From the NCBI GenBank assembly GCA_002507565.1, contig MOXJ01000001.1, positions 186,001-250,000 on the forward strand: 64,000 bases of DNA. The letters run 5' to 3'. Source of the stretch: Candidatus Reconcilbacillus cellulovorans. GTDB taxonomy: Bacteria; Bacillota; Bacilli; Paenibacillales; Reconciliibacillaceae. A program made the translations under genes and the position numbers. Shown here piece after piece: positions 1 through 9,789 of the stretch. A model generated the notes under the pieces. The model had not been told where the DNA came from. It saw only the letters and a list, made by a program, of their open reading frames with translations, and made no database searches. Each line of letters opens with the position of its first letter. Position 1 is the first letter of the stretch.

Positions 1-1
1 G

Positions 2-316
2 TTCGTCTCCGCCCGCAGGCCGGCGGAAGAAGACCGCATGCGCAGCCGCGACGACTTTGCCTGGCAAACCGTCGAACATTGGGGTAATGCCAGCGGCCCC
101 GCGACCGGACCGGACGGCGAAGACGGCGGCACGTCTAGCGACGACGACGCCGACGGCTTCGTCGAACCGATCGAAAGCTTCGTCGCAACCGACTTTTACG
201 GGCGCAACGTCCGCATCGTGCGCAACCGGCAATACCGCGAATACCTCGAAGCCGGCGAGGGCGAACGGCTTCTGGAGCCGGATCCGACGCCGGAAGAAGC
301 CGACCGGCCGTCGTAA
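2..316 (+). CDS. YteA-type DksA/TraR family protein, 3' part only
   Basis: The frame is already open at base 2, so only the last 104 residues of a gene that begins outside the window are present. The visible part contains an RPAEED segment and then FAWQTVEHWGNASGP. This resembles the C-terminal tail of the Bacillus YteA/YlyA branch of DksA/TraR-like proteins, where a DAW..V..YG..NSP motif follows the zinc finger; the finger itself would lie upstream and is not visible. In B. subtilis a member (ylyA) lies just after ileS on the same strand. Here it converges on ileS from the other side. Identity rests on the tail motif and context, so it is moderately sure; the exact function (RNA polymerase binding, possibly in spores) is inferred. 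Confidence 0.6.
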   Translation, partial: FVSARRPAEEDRMRSRDDFAWQTVEHWGNASGPATGPDGEDGGTSSDDDADGFVEPIESFVATDFYGRNVRIVRNRQYREYLEAGEGERLLEPDPTPEEADRPS

Positions 317-333
317 AGCCAACCGACTGCCGG

Positions 334-648
334 TCAGCCGCCGTACAGCCGGCCGTCGGATTCCAGATTGCGCTCCACGATCCGGACGATGTCCGCGATC
401 CAGTCGCCGATAACCGGCAGATTGAGCGCGCCGAGCGCGTGCAGCACGCGCAGCACGACCGCCGTCACCAGCGACACGCCGATCGCGATGCCGACACCGC
501 GGGCGACCCCGCCGTAGAAACTGTTCAGAATCAGCGTCCGCGGCCGCTCCATCAACGCCACGTATTCCGCGACGCGCGAAGCTTCCAACTTTTGGACGAG
601 CTCGGCCAATCGGCGTTCGATCGCCTCGAGCCGGTCCGAATCCGTCAT
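334..648 (-). CDS. DUF5665 small membrane protein
   Basis: This 104-residue protein has an N-terminal charged helix (about residues 1-35), the motif MERP and then one glycine-rich hydrophobic segment (about 44-72: GGVARGVGIAIG...) that looks like a single membrane span. The layout MERP + RGVGIAIG + short C-terminal tail fits the uncharacterised DUF5665 family of Firmicutes. The start has a good site (GGAGGG, 7 nt before ATG). It lies 16 bp after the ileS stop on the same strand, so it is probably read from the same transcript. No function is known to me. Confidence 0.7.
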   Translation of the reverse strand: MTDSDRLEAIERRLAELVQKLEASRVAEYVALMERPRTLILNSFYGGVARGVGIAIGVSLVTAVVLRVLHALGALNLPVIGDWIADIVRIVERNLESDGRLYGG

Positions 649-664
649 CCGACATCCCTCCGCT

Positions 665-3439
<2,775 letters not shown>

Positions 3440-3454
3440 GGAAGTCCCCTCCTC

Positions 3455-3712
3455 GACAACAAAAAACCCGCCCCACAAGGGGCGGGATGTACATACCCGC
3501 GGTACCACCCTTTTTCCGGGGCAGACGGCGCAATCGTCCGCCGCCGGCGCTTTCACGACCGATAACGGGGTCTGCCGGTTCTCCCTACTTTTCGCCTTGC
3601 GGCGTTTCGAAAGAACGCTCCCGGGGGATTTTCGACCGGCGGAAAAACCGGGCTTTCACCATCCCCGGCTCGCTTTCATTTTCCGTCCCGATCTACTCTT
3701 CCCGGTCATCGC
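3455..3712 (-). promoter_or_regulatory. T-box riboswitch leader of ileS
   Basis: On the minus strand the leader contains the near-invariant T-box sequence GGTGGTACCGCGG (3509-3497) and, just after it, a terminator stem CCCGCCCC / GGGGCGGG (3467-3486) with a T-run (3466-3461). Upstream are stem I elements: an AGAGTAG...GGGACG block near 3690 and the GAGCC-GGGGATGGTGAAAGCCCGG type arm. A candidate specifier ATC (3629-3627) within GAAAATCCCC matches an isoleucine codon. In this family uncharged tRNA-Ile pairs with the specifier and the T-box bulge, forming the antiterminator and allowing ileS transcription. The class is certain; the outer 5' boundary and specifier position are estimates. Confidence 0.93.
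3461..3486 (-). terminator. Regulated terminator of the ileS T-box
   Basis: An 8-bp perfect G+C stem (3467-3474 with 3479-3486), ACAA loop and six T residues on the minus strand. It competes with the antiterminator that includes the T-box sequence at 3497-3509. Confidence 0.9.
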
Positions 3713-3723
3713 TTTGAACTTTA

Positions 3724-3758
3724 TTTTATTCCCGATTGAGATTTTATTCCCGATTGAG
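3724..3758. repeat. Tandem 18-bp duplication spanning the divIVA stop codon
   Basis: TTTTATTCCCGATTGAG occurs at 3724-3740 and again at 3742-3758, a period of 18 bp. On the minus strand each copy encodes LNRE followed by TAA, so the last codons and stop of divIVA are duplicated in frame. The copies are identical over 17 bp, which suggests a recent slippage event or selection. Confidence 0.9.
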
Positions 3759-4247
3759 CGCAGCGGCCGCCTCGCCGGTCAGCTTGAAATTTTCGAGCTC
3801 TTCCCAGCTTTCGCTGTTCAGCAGTTCGGCCTGTGCGTCGAGCAACGCTTTGAAACGGACGCGGAAAATGGCGGCCTGTTTTTTCAATTCCTCAATTTCG
3901 AGCGCGATTTTGCGCGACTTCGCCAACGACTCGTTGATGATGCGATCGGCGTTTTTCTCCGCTTCCTTCAGGATAAGCTGCGCCTCTTTCTTGGCGTTGG
4001 CCTTCAGCTCGTCCGCCGCCTCCTGTGCGACGATAATCGTCTTGCTGAGCGTCTCCTCCAGGTTGGCGAAATGATTCAGACGCTCCTGCAGCATGGCGAC
4101 CTGGTTCTGCAGTTCCTTGTTTTCGCGGATGAGCATTTCGTAATCTTTAATGATCTGGTTGAGAAAATCGTCGACTTCGTCCTCGTCGTATCCGCGAAGA
4201 CGTCGGCTGAACTCCTTGTTCTGAATATCAAGCGGCGTCAGCGGCAT
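3744..4247 (-). CDS. divIVA: DivIVA cell-pole / septum-site protein
   Basis: A 167-residue coiled-coil protein that binds strongly curved membrane at septa and poles and recruits division-site and chromosome-anchoring partners. The start MPLTPLDIQNKEF...RGYDEDEVDDFL is the DivIVA N-terminal membrane-binding domain; the pair F17-R18 that inserts into membrane in B. subtilis is L17-R18 here. The rest (residues 30-150) is heptad-rich coiled coil with the typical HFANLEETL and AEKNADRIINESL blocks. Site: GGAGGGG, 6 nt before ATG. It follows ylmG directly; the usual ylmH between them is absent. The gene ends inside an 18-bp tandem duplication. Confidence 0.97.
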   Translation of the reverse strand: MPLTPLDIQNKEFSRRLRGYDEDEVDDFLNQIIKDYEMLIRENKELQNQVAMLQERLNHFANLEETLSKTIIVAQEAADELKANAKKEAQLILKEAEKNADRIINESLAKSRKIALEIEELKKQAAIFRVRFKALLDAQAELLNSESWEELENFKLTGEAAAALNRE

Positions 4248-4281
4248 AACGGCCCCTCCTTCTCGGCGTCGCTTCGGATGT

Positions 4282-4575
4282 TTACGTCTGCCCTCCCGGT
4301 ATCAGAAAGGCGACGACTTCTTTTAACCCATAAGCAAGAAAGTAAAGCGCAAAAAGTGCAACGATCGGCGAAATGTCGATCATCCCGCCGATCGGCGGGA
4401 TGATGCGCCGAAACGGCGCGAGATAAGGTTCCACCAACCGGCCGAGCCATTCCCCGACGACGCTGTCGCGAGCCGCCGGAATCCACGACATCAAAATATA
4501 GATAATGATCGCGTATCGATAAATGAGCTCCAACAGGTCGATCAGGCCCAACAGCTGGGATTCCAACCCGGTCAC
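4282..4575 (-). CDS. ylmG: YlmG/YggT family membrane protein
   Basis: A 97-residue protein with two hydrophobic segments (about residues 8-32 and 68-90) separated by the family motif SWIP...WLGRLVEPYLAPFRRIIPPIGG, typical of YggT proteins. Homologues sit in the division cluster next to sepF and are linked to septum function and, in chloroplasts, nucleoid distribution, but the biochemical role is unknown. The GTG start overlaps the sepF stop (GTGA), so translation is probably coupled; a downstream TTG is a possible alternative start. Confidence 0.9.
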   Translation of the reverse strand: MTGLESQLLGLIDLLELIYRYAIIIYILMSWIPAARDSVVGEWLGRLVEPYLAPFRRIIPPIGGMIDISPIVALFALYFLAYGLKEVVAFLIPGGQT

Positions 4576-5015
4576 CTCGATCTGTCGTACTCCGGCTCTT
4601 CGTCGAGCATTTCCGTGATCGCCCCCTGGATTTCGACCGTGTCCGGCGTGCAGAGAAAAATGTTCGGGCCGATCTTCGAAATGCCGCCGTTCAAAGCATA
4701 TACCGTTCCGCTCAAAAAATCAACGATGCGGACGGCTTGATCGGGCCTGACGCGCTGAAGATTGACGACGACCGGTCGGCGGAAGCGCAAGTGGTCCGCA
4801 ATTTCCTGCACTTCGTCGTACGACCGCGGTTCGCTCAGGATGACGCGGACGTTTTTCTGCGCGTGTATGCTGACGATATGCCCGCGCGACGTCCGCCGCC
4901 ATTCCGTCGCGGAGAGTTCCGGCTCTTCGGCGTCCGTCCCCCCGCGTTCGCGCTCGTCCAGGTCGTTCTCGTCATAGATGCCCACTAGATTCATGAAACG
5001 GCTGATCCATCCCAC
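4572..5015 (-). CDS. sepF: Cell division protein SepF
   Basis: SepF bundles FtsZ filaments and ties the Z-ring to membrane by an N-terminal amphipathic helix. The 147-residue protein has that helix ([12 protein letters not shown]), an acidic linker (about 15-40) and a C-terminal SepF domain (about 55-140; [22 protein letters not shown], then [17 protein letters not shown]). I chose the GTG at 5015 over the ATG at 5021: the site GGGAGGG ends only 1 nt from the ATG but 7 nt from the GTG, and the GTG start gives the usual N terminus. ylmE ends 3 bp upstream. Confidence 0.93.
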   Translation of the reverse strand: MGWISRFMNLVGIYDENDLDERERGGTDAEEPELSATEWRRTSRGHIVSIHAQKNVRVILSEPRSYDEVQEIADHLRFRRPVVVNLQRVRPDQAVRIVDFLSGTVYALNGGISKIGPNIFLCTPDTVEIQGAITEMLDEEPEYDRSR

Positions 5016-5017
5016 CG

Positions 5018-5761
5018 TCATTCCCTCCCGGATTCGCTGGATACCGGCTCCAGCGTCGACGACCGCCCGACCAAGACGGTGCCGAGCCGTACCCACGTCG
5101 CCCCTTCCTCCACGGCGACCTCAAAATCGTTCGACATGCCCATCGACAATTCTCGAAGCGGCTGCGGCAACACCCCGCATGCGTTAAGCTCGTCGCGCAA
5201 TTCGCGAAGCCTCCGAAAAACCGGTCGCGCCTCCTCCGCGTCCGCGACCGCCGGCGCCATCGTCATCAACCCGATCGGTTTCAAATGCGGAAACGCAGCG
5301 ATCCGGCGGCAAAAAGGCTCCACCTCCGCCGGCGCCAAGCCGTGCTTCGTCGGCTCTCCCGAGACGTTGACTTGAATGAAACAGAACACTTCCGTTCCCG
5401 CCGCACGCGCGCGCCGCTCAAGCTCCTCCGCCAGCGACAGCCTGTCCAGCGAATGCACGTAAGCGAAGCGGCCGACGACGTCCTTGACCTTGTTCGTTTG
5501 CAAATGGCCGATGAAATGCCACACCGCTTCCCGTCCGATCGCCTCCCATTTCGGACGCGCCTGCTGCCAGCGGTTCTCGCCGATGTGCCGGACGCCGAGT
5601 TCGAGAAGAGCGCGCACGGTTTCCGCCGAAACGTTTTTCGTCACGGCGACGATCGAGACTTCCGACCGGTCGCGGCCCGCCCGACGGCAGGCGGACGCGA
5701 TCCGCTCCTCCACGCCTTCGAGCCGTGTTTGAAGCTCGGCGATCTCGACGTGCGCATTCAT
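5018..5761 (-). CDS. ylmE: YggS/YlmE family PLP-binding protein
   Basis: This 247-residue protein is a single-domain fold III pyridoxal-phosphate protein. The PLP lysine lies in IVAVTKNVS, and further signatures are [30 protein letters not shown] and [10 protein letters not shown] followed by VRLGTVLVG. Members bind PLP without a known enzymatic reaction and keep PLP and amino/keto-acid pools balanced. The start ATG overlaps the pgeF stop (ATGA) and there is no reason to use the longer upstream frame. It lies in the sepF cluster, as in Bacillus. Confidence 0.95.
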   Translation of the reverse strand: MNAHVEIAELQTRLEGVEERIASACRRAGRDRSEVSIVAVTKNVSAETVRALLELGVRHIGENRWQQARPKWEAIGREAVWHFIGHLQTNKVKDVVGRFAYVHSLDRLSLAEELERRARAAGTEVFCFIQVNVSGEPTKHGLAPAEVEPFCRRIAAFPHLKPIGLMTMAPAVADAEEARPVFRRLRELRDELNACGVLPQPLRELSMGMSNDFEVAVEEGATWVRLGTVLVGRSSTLEPVSSESGRE

Positions 5762-6675
5762 GATCCAGACCCCCCGGTTTTGTCCGTCAGCGCGATCCAG
5801 GCGGTCATACGGCCGGTTCGGCCCCCCTCGCGCCGGTGCGAATACCAAAGGTCGGTCCGGCATCCGGTGCACCACTCGCTAATTTCGATGTGGCCCGACA
5901 AAATTCCTGCTTTTATCAACAAAAAACGATTCAATTTTTTCAAATCGAGCCGCCAGACGTCGGCATCCGGAGACACTCGGCGCATGATGTCGGAAAATAT
6001 CGCGCCGTTTTCGCTTTCCTCCGCGATTTCGTCAAACAACGCCGCCACCCTTTCGGCGACCGATCCGTTCACGGTATAGCAGCAGGCGCCGATGGCCGGG
6101 CCGATCGCGACGCGCACGTTTTCCGGACGCGCGCCGAACGATTCGACCATCGCTTCGAGCGTTTTCACGGCCACGCCGGCGACGGTGCCGCGCCATCCGG
6201 CGTGCGCGAGTCCCGCCGATCCGCCGACGGGATCGAACATCCAGATCGGCGCGCAATCCGCAAAAAAAGCTGCCAGCATAACGCCCGGCGTTTTCGTGAT
6301 CATCGCGTCGTATTCTCCGATCGCGTCGTCCCTTCGCATCCGTCCGCGCCCGCGGTCGATTTCCCCGACGACCGCCACGCGGCTGCCGTGCACCTGCTCC
6401 GCACAAGTCCACGCATCAAACGGCAAGCCGATCGCCTCGCAAAGCCGCCGGCGGTTTTCCAACACGCGCTGCGGGTCGTCGCCGACGTGAAACGCGCCGT
6501 TCAACGAACAAAAAGGTCCTTCGCTCACGCCGCCGAGACGCGTCGAAATACCCGCGGACAGGCACCCGAACGCCGTTTCCCAGCCCGCCAACCGCAAAAG
6601 AGCAGGACGTCCGCTTCCTCCCTCCAGTTTGAACACCTTCTCGTCCCCCGCCCCCTCAAGTATCGCCTCCGACAT
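5758..6675 (-). CDS. pgeF: Peptidoglycan editing factor PgeF / multicopper-type purine nucleoside phosphorylase (YlmD)
   Basis: A 305-residue member of the Cu/Zn laccase-domain (YfiH/YlmD) family. Visible signatures are STRLGGVSEGPFCSLN, the metal-ligand region VHGSRV, the conserved cysteine in FFADCAPI, the histidine in LAHAGWRGTVAG, and AIGPAIGACCY. Family members phosphorolyse purine nucleosides and deaminate adenosine; E. coli YfiH is also reported to remove misincorporated residues from peptidoglycan precursors. ATG 6675 follows GAGGAAGACC; the long upstream extension is the ylmC antisense-frame artefact. It overlaps ylmC by 20 bp and ylmE by 4 bp, so the genes form one operon. Confidence 0.93.
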   Translation of the reverse strand: MSEAILEGAGDEKVFKLEGGSGRPALLRLAGWETAFGCLSAGISTRLGGVSEGPFCSLNGAFHVGDDPQRVLENRRRLCEAIGLPFDAWTCAEQVHGSRVAVVGEIDRGRGRMRRDDAIGEYDAMITKTPGVMLAAFFADCAPIWMFDPVGGSAGLAHAGWRGTVAGVAVKTLEAMVESFGARPENVRVAIGPAIGACCYTVNGSVAERVAALFDEIAEESENGAIFSDIMRRVSPDADVWRLDLKKLNRFLLIKAGILSGHIEISEWCTGCRTDLWYSHRREGGRTGRMTAWIALTDKTGGSGS

Positions 6676-6928
6676 GGTCTTCCTCGCCGCGGCGGACATG
6701 GTCGAACTTGACCAGCACGACGTCCGCCCCGATTTTGACGATGTTCCGCCACGGGATGACGAGATCGGCCGCATGCCCGAACCAACCGAAAAACTTGCCG
6801 CCGGCCGGGACGACGATCGAATCGATGCGTCCTTGGCGGAGATCCAGTTCGAGATCGGCGACCCGGCCGAGTTTTTTGCCGTCGACGATGTTGATGACAT
6901 CTTTGGCCTGGAAATCGGAAATGCGCAA
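6656..6928 (-). CDS. ylmC: YlmC/YmxH family PRC-barrel protein
   Basis: A 90-residue PRC-barrel protein (KDVINIVDGKKLGRVADLELDLRQGRIDSIVV...IPWRNIVKIGADVVLV), the small sporulation-associated YlmC/YmxH family found after sigG in Bacillus and Paenibacillus. Its molecular role is not known. The proposed TTG start gives MRISDFQAKDVIN, which matches the usual family start; upstream ATG/GTG codons in the same frame lack a ribosome site and would add an unusual tail. A promoter-like CATATAAT lies about 30 bp upstream of the TTG. Confidence 0.85.
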   Translation of the reverse strand: MRISDFQAKDVINIVDGKKLGRVADLELDLRQGRIDSIVVPAGGKFFGWFGHAADLVIPWRNIVKIGADVVLVKFDHVRRGEEDHVGGDT

Positions 6929-6959
6929 TGCGCCCACCGCCCGTCGGTCGTCTAACCCC

Positions 6960-6967
6960 ATTATATG
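6960..6967 (-). promoter_or_regulatory. Promoter -10-like element before ylmC
   Basis: CATATAAT on the minus strand (6967-6960), about 30 bp before the ylmC TTG. It fits a vegetative TATAAT or the -10 of mother-cell sporulation sigma factors (CATACAAT-like). I see no good TTGACA at 17 bp, so assignment to a sigma factor is open. Confidence 0.35.
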
Positions 6968-7002
6968 CCCGGCGAGGGGGATTTGCATCGGACGCGTAAA
7001 GC

Positions 7003-7028
7003 CGCGAACGCCGGTTTCGGCGTCCGCG
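7003..7028 (-). terminator. Stem-loop after sigG
   Basis: CGCGGACGCCG / CGGCGTTCGCG forms an 11-bp stem (one G-T pair) with a 4-nt loop 20 bp after the sigG stop. It is followed only by GGCTTTACG, so it could be a weak terminator or a 3' stabilising structure between sigG and ylmC. Confidence 0.45.
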
Positions 7029-7048
7029 ACCTTCTACACGTTTCTAGT

Positions 7049-7831
7049 TCACGGTCGGACGTGCCTTTTCATCTGCTGGATCGCCGCCTTTTCCAACCGC
7101 GATACCTGCGCTTGGGAAATACCGATCTCCTCGGCGACTTCCATCTGGGTCTTGCCTTCGAAAAAGCGAAGCGACAAAATTTTTTTCTCGCGCTCGTTCA
7201 GCTTGCCCATCGCTTCGCGCAGCGCGATGCCCTCGATCCAGACGTGATCTTTCTGGCGGTCATCGCTGATTTGGTCCATCACATAGATCGGGTCGCCTCC
7301 GTCGTGATAGATCGGCTCGAACAACGACACCGGATCCTGGATGGCGTCGAGGGCGAACACGACATCCTCCCGGGAAACGTTCAGCGCCTCGGAAATCTCG
7401 GCGATCGTCGGCTCGCGCGCGTGCGTCCCGGTCAGCTGGTCGCGTACCTGAAGCGCCTTGTAGGCGATGTCGCGCAGGCTGCGGGAAACGCGGATCGGAT
7501 TGTTGTCGCGCAAATAGCGCCGGATTTCCCCGACGATCATCGGAACCGCGTATGTCGAAAACCGGACGTTCTGGCTGAGATCGAAATTGTCGATCGCCTT
7601 CATCAAACCGATGCATCCGACCTGAAACAAATCGTCGACGAATTCACCGCGGTTATTGAACCGCTGGATGACGCTCAGGACCAGCCGCAAATTGCCGTTG
7701 ACGAGTTGTTCGCGTGCAGACCGGTCACCGTCGCGCTGCAGCCGGACGAACAGTTCCTGCATTTCGGCGTTCGTCAACACCGGCAGCCGGGACGTGTCCA
7801 CGCCGCAAATCTCGACTTTGTTTCGGGTCAA
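7049..7831 (-). CDS. sigG: Forespore sporulation sigma factor SigG
   Basis: Sigma-70 family factor for late forespore genes. The 260 residues begin (M)TRNKVEICGVDTSRLPVL, the signature N terminus of SigG, then region 2 (NLRLVLSVIQRF...DLFQVGCIGLMKAIDNFD...FSTYAVPMIVGEIRRYLRD), region 3 and the region 4 helix-turn-helix (EVAEEIGISQAQVSRLEKAAI). The start is TTG at 7831, 7 nt after GGGAGGG; the longer in-frame start upstream reads through the promoter. The gene has its own SigF/SigG-like promoter and an RBS-masking inverted repeat. Unlike in Bacillus, spoIIGA-sigE are not upstream; a ThuA-like gene is. Confidence 0.97.
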   Translation of the reverse strand: MTRNKVEICGVDTSRLPVLTNAEMQELFVRLQRDGDRSAREQLVNGNLRLVLSVIQRFNNRGEFVDDLFQVGCIGLMKAIDNFDLSQNVRFSTYAVPMIVGEIRRYLRDNNPIRVSRSLRDIAYKALQVRDQLTGTHAREPTIAEISEALNVSREDVVFALDAIQDPVSLFEPIYHDGGDPIYVMDQISDDRQKDHVWIEGIALREAMGKLNEREKKILSLRFFEGKTQMEVAEEIGISQAQVSRLEKAAIQQMKRHVRP

Positions 7832-7838
7832 CGCGATT

Positions 7839-7883
7839 CCCTCCCAAGGAGAAACATTAATAAACATTTTCCCCTTGGGAGGG
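7839..7883 (-). promoter_or_regulatory. Inverted repeat that can mask the sigG ribosome site in read-through mRNA
   Basis: CCTTGGGAGGG at 7873-7883 and its perfect complement at 7839-7849 are 23 nt apart. In minus-strand RNA the 3' arm is CCTTGGGAGGG, which contains the sigG Shine-Dalgarno. The 5' arm lies upstream of the expected start point of the sporulation promoter, so only transcripts entering from upstream could form the 11-bp stem. Confidence 0.8.
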
Positions 7884-7893
7884 TTCTTTATTC
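7865..7893 (-). promoter_or_regulatory. SigF/SigG-type promoter of sigG
   Basis: Minus-strand GAATA (7893-7889) and, 14 nt later, GGGGAAAATG (7874-7865). This fits the forespore consensus (-35 G[C/T/A]ATA, -10 with a GG.AA core) and has the position expected for sigG control. Start point would fall near 7858. Confidence 0.65.
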
Positions 7894-7925
7894 GATAATC
7901 CTGAAATGTATTAAATTTCTATTTT

Positions 7926-8585
7926 TCACCCCAAACACCAATCGACCGCGGCCGCCAGCAACCGGTGGAGCCGAGTATCGGCCAATCCTTCCTGCGTATG
8001 GGCGGGCGTAAGGCAAACGACGCGGCCCGAGCCGAAGACGTGTCGCCAGCCCGCGACCGATTCGCCGTCTTTCGACGACGAGCGCAAGAACACCGACGTG
8101 TTCGCCTCGTCGACGCGCACGAAATAATGCTCGTCGACAAACGACAACTCCGGCGCGCCGCCCAACGACGCCGTAAACGGATCGTCCGTTTCGAGCCGGT
8201 ATCGAACCCGATCAGGACGCGGCGGATGGTACACGAAACAGCCGCGCAACATACGCACGTACGCGCCGTCTTCCGGATAGGAAGCGAGTCCGGAATGCCA
8301 AGCCAGCCAGCCGCCGCCGCGCTCGACGAAGCGGACGACGGCCTCCGCGAGTTCTTCCGTCATCCACGTCCGGACTTCCGCGCTTTCGGGATTGATTCGG
8401 TTTTCCTTGTACAGCACGACGACATCCGGCTCGGCCGACAGTACGACATCCACCCGGTCGACCGGTTCGAACCGTAAGGCGATCCGTCCGGCCGCGGTCT
8501 CCGGCGCAAGCGCCGCTTCCAGCGCTTCGCGGATCGACGTTTCCGGATGATAATGGTCGCCGACGAACGCCACGATTTCGATCAC
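7926..8585 (-). CDS. ThuA-like (class I glutamine amidotransferase fold) protein
   Basis: A 219-residue protein with the ThuA-like fold: an N-terminal beta strand (IEIVAFVGDHYHP), a long helix region, the motif GGGWLAWHSGLASY at about residues 95-110, and the conserved late block FVDEHYFVR...GRVVCLTPAHTQEGL. ThuA-like proteins are linked to disaccharide or glycoside use, but substrates are mostly unknown. The GTG start at 8585 has GGAGGG 6 nt upstream. It is the last gene of the VOC-SDR-ThuA block and lies just before the sigG promoter; I infer a metabolic role unrelated to sporulation. Confidence 0.8.
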   Translation of the reverse strand: MIEIVAFVGDHYHPETSIREALEAALAPETAAGRIALRFEPVDRVDVVLSAEPDVVVLYKENRINPESAEVRTWMTEELAEAVVRFVERGGGWLAWHSGLASYPEDGAYVRMLRGCFVYHPPRPDRVRYRLETDDPFTASLGGAPELSFVDEHYFVRVDEANTSVFLRSSSKDGESVAGWRHVFGSGRVVCLTPAHTQEGLADTRLHRLLAAAVDWCLG

Positions 8586-8611
8586 GTTTTTCCCTCCGTC
8601 CGAAACAATGG

Positions 8612-9295
8612 TCAAAGCGGCATCGGACGGCCGTCGACGCCGACGAACGGCGGATCGACTTCCGGCAGTCCGCGTTCGATCAGTTCCCAGATGCGTCGCG
8701 CCGCATCGGCCGGATCGCCGGGCGCGCGTTCGCCGCCCATGTCGGTGCGGATCCAACCGGGATGAACGGAGATCGCTCGTCCGCCTCGCGGCTTGAACAG
8801 CCGGTCGAGTTGGATGGAAAACATGTTCAGCGCCGCTTTCGACAATGCGTAAGGGTAGTCGCCGCCGTACGCCTGGGCCGAACTGCCGGCTTCCGACGAA
8901 ATGTTGACGACGATCGGCCGGACGCTTCGCTCGAGCAGCGGCAACATCTGCTTGACGACGACGATCGGCCCGAACAGGTTGACCTCGAACGTCCTTCGCA
9001 CGTCGCCGATGTCGAGCCGCTCGATCGGAACATCCCGTGCAAGAAGAACGGCGGCGTTGTTGACGAGCACGTCGAGCGATCCGGCGTCGCGGCGCACCGT
9101 CTCCGCAGCATGTTCCACCGACGATTCATCCGTCACGTCGAGCAAAACCGGCACGACGGCATGTTTTTCCGCTGAAAACCTTTCGGCGGCCGAAAGGCTG
9201 CGAACCCCGGCGAATACGCGGTGACCGCGGGACGCCCCTTCGACGGCGAGCCAATAACCGAGCCCTCTGCTTGCGCCGGTCACAAGCACGTTCAT
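8612..9295 (-). CDS. Short-chain dehydrogenase/reductase
   Basis: A 227-residue classical SDR. It has the cofactor motif TGASRGLG (residues 6-13), the NNAAV block, and the active-site pattern with the serine in NISSEAG and Tyr/Lys in YALSK, so the catalytic residues are intact. The ATG overlaps the stop of the upstream VOC gene (ATGA), which indicates translational coupling. The likely reaction is NAD(P)-dependent oxidation or reduction of an alcohol or ketone; the substrate cannot be told from sequence. Together with the VOC and ThuA-like genes it forms a small metabolic operon. Confidence 0.85.
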   Translation of the reverse strand: MNVLVTGASRGLGYWLAVEGASRGHRVFAGVRSLSAAERFSAEKHAVVPVLLDVTDESSVEHAAETVRRDAGSLDVLVNNAAVLLARDVPIERLDIGDVRRTFEVNLFGPIVVVKQMLPLLERSVRPIVVNISSEAGSSAQAYGGDYPYALSKAALNMFSIQLDRLFKPRGGRAISVHPGWIRTDMGGERAPGDPADAARRIWELIERGLPEVDPPFVGVDGRPMPL

Positions 9296-9762
9296 CGGCC
9301 GATCCCTCCGTCGTTTTCCAGAAGTTCCAGAACGGCTGGCACGACGTCCGCACCGTCCAGATAGACGTAACGACCGCCGGGATATTCGCCTTTTTGCAGT
9401 AGCCGCATGCCTGCGCGTTCGAGCGCACTCGTCTTCGCCGCGATGTCTTCGACGAAAAAGGCGATGTGGTGTACGCCTTCGCCGCATGTGTCCAGATGTT
9501 CTCGCCACGTGCTCGGATGTTCGTCGGGCTCGATCAGCTCGAGCTGAAGCGAACCGAGATCGAAAAACGCCAGTTTCGCCCTCGCGGGCGTCGGCCGGCC
9601 GCGATATTCGGTTTTCGCGGTCTCATACGGCTCTGTCTCGAACCATGCCGGGGCGGGTACGCCGAATAACCGCGCAAACGCTTTGGTTGCCTTTTCGATG
9701 TCGCGCACGACAATGCCGATCTGGGCGACGGCGCGCGTCCCCAGCCAACCGTTTAATTCCAT
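9292..9762 (-). CDS. VOC (glyoxalase/epimerase-type) superfamily protein
   Basis: A 156-residue vicinal-oxygen-chelate protein with two beta-alpha-beta-beta-beta modules: the first starts AVAQIGIVVRDIEKATKAF, the second GVHHIAFFVEDIAAKTS. The acidic ligand position is in LQLELIEP and LELLEN, and the second-module histidine is in VHHIAF. The pattern is closest to methylmalonyl-CoA epimerase-like and lactoylglutathione-lyase-like proteins; the actual substrate is unknown. It overlaps the SDR by 4 bp and has a AAAGGA site before ATG 9762. Confidence 0.8.
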   Translation of the reverse strand: MELNGWLGTRAVAQIGIVVRDIEKATKAFARLFGVPAPAWFETEPYETAKTEYRGRPTPARAKLAFFDLGSLQLELIEPDEHPSTWREHLDTCGEGVHHIAFFVEDIAAKTSALERAGMRLLQKGEYPGGRYVYLDGADVVPAVLELLENDGGIGR

Positions 9763-9789
9763 GGCGATCGCGTCCTTTCCGCGGTTCTT

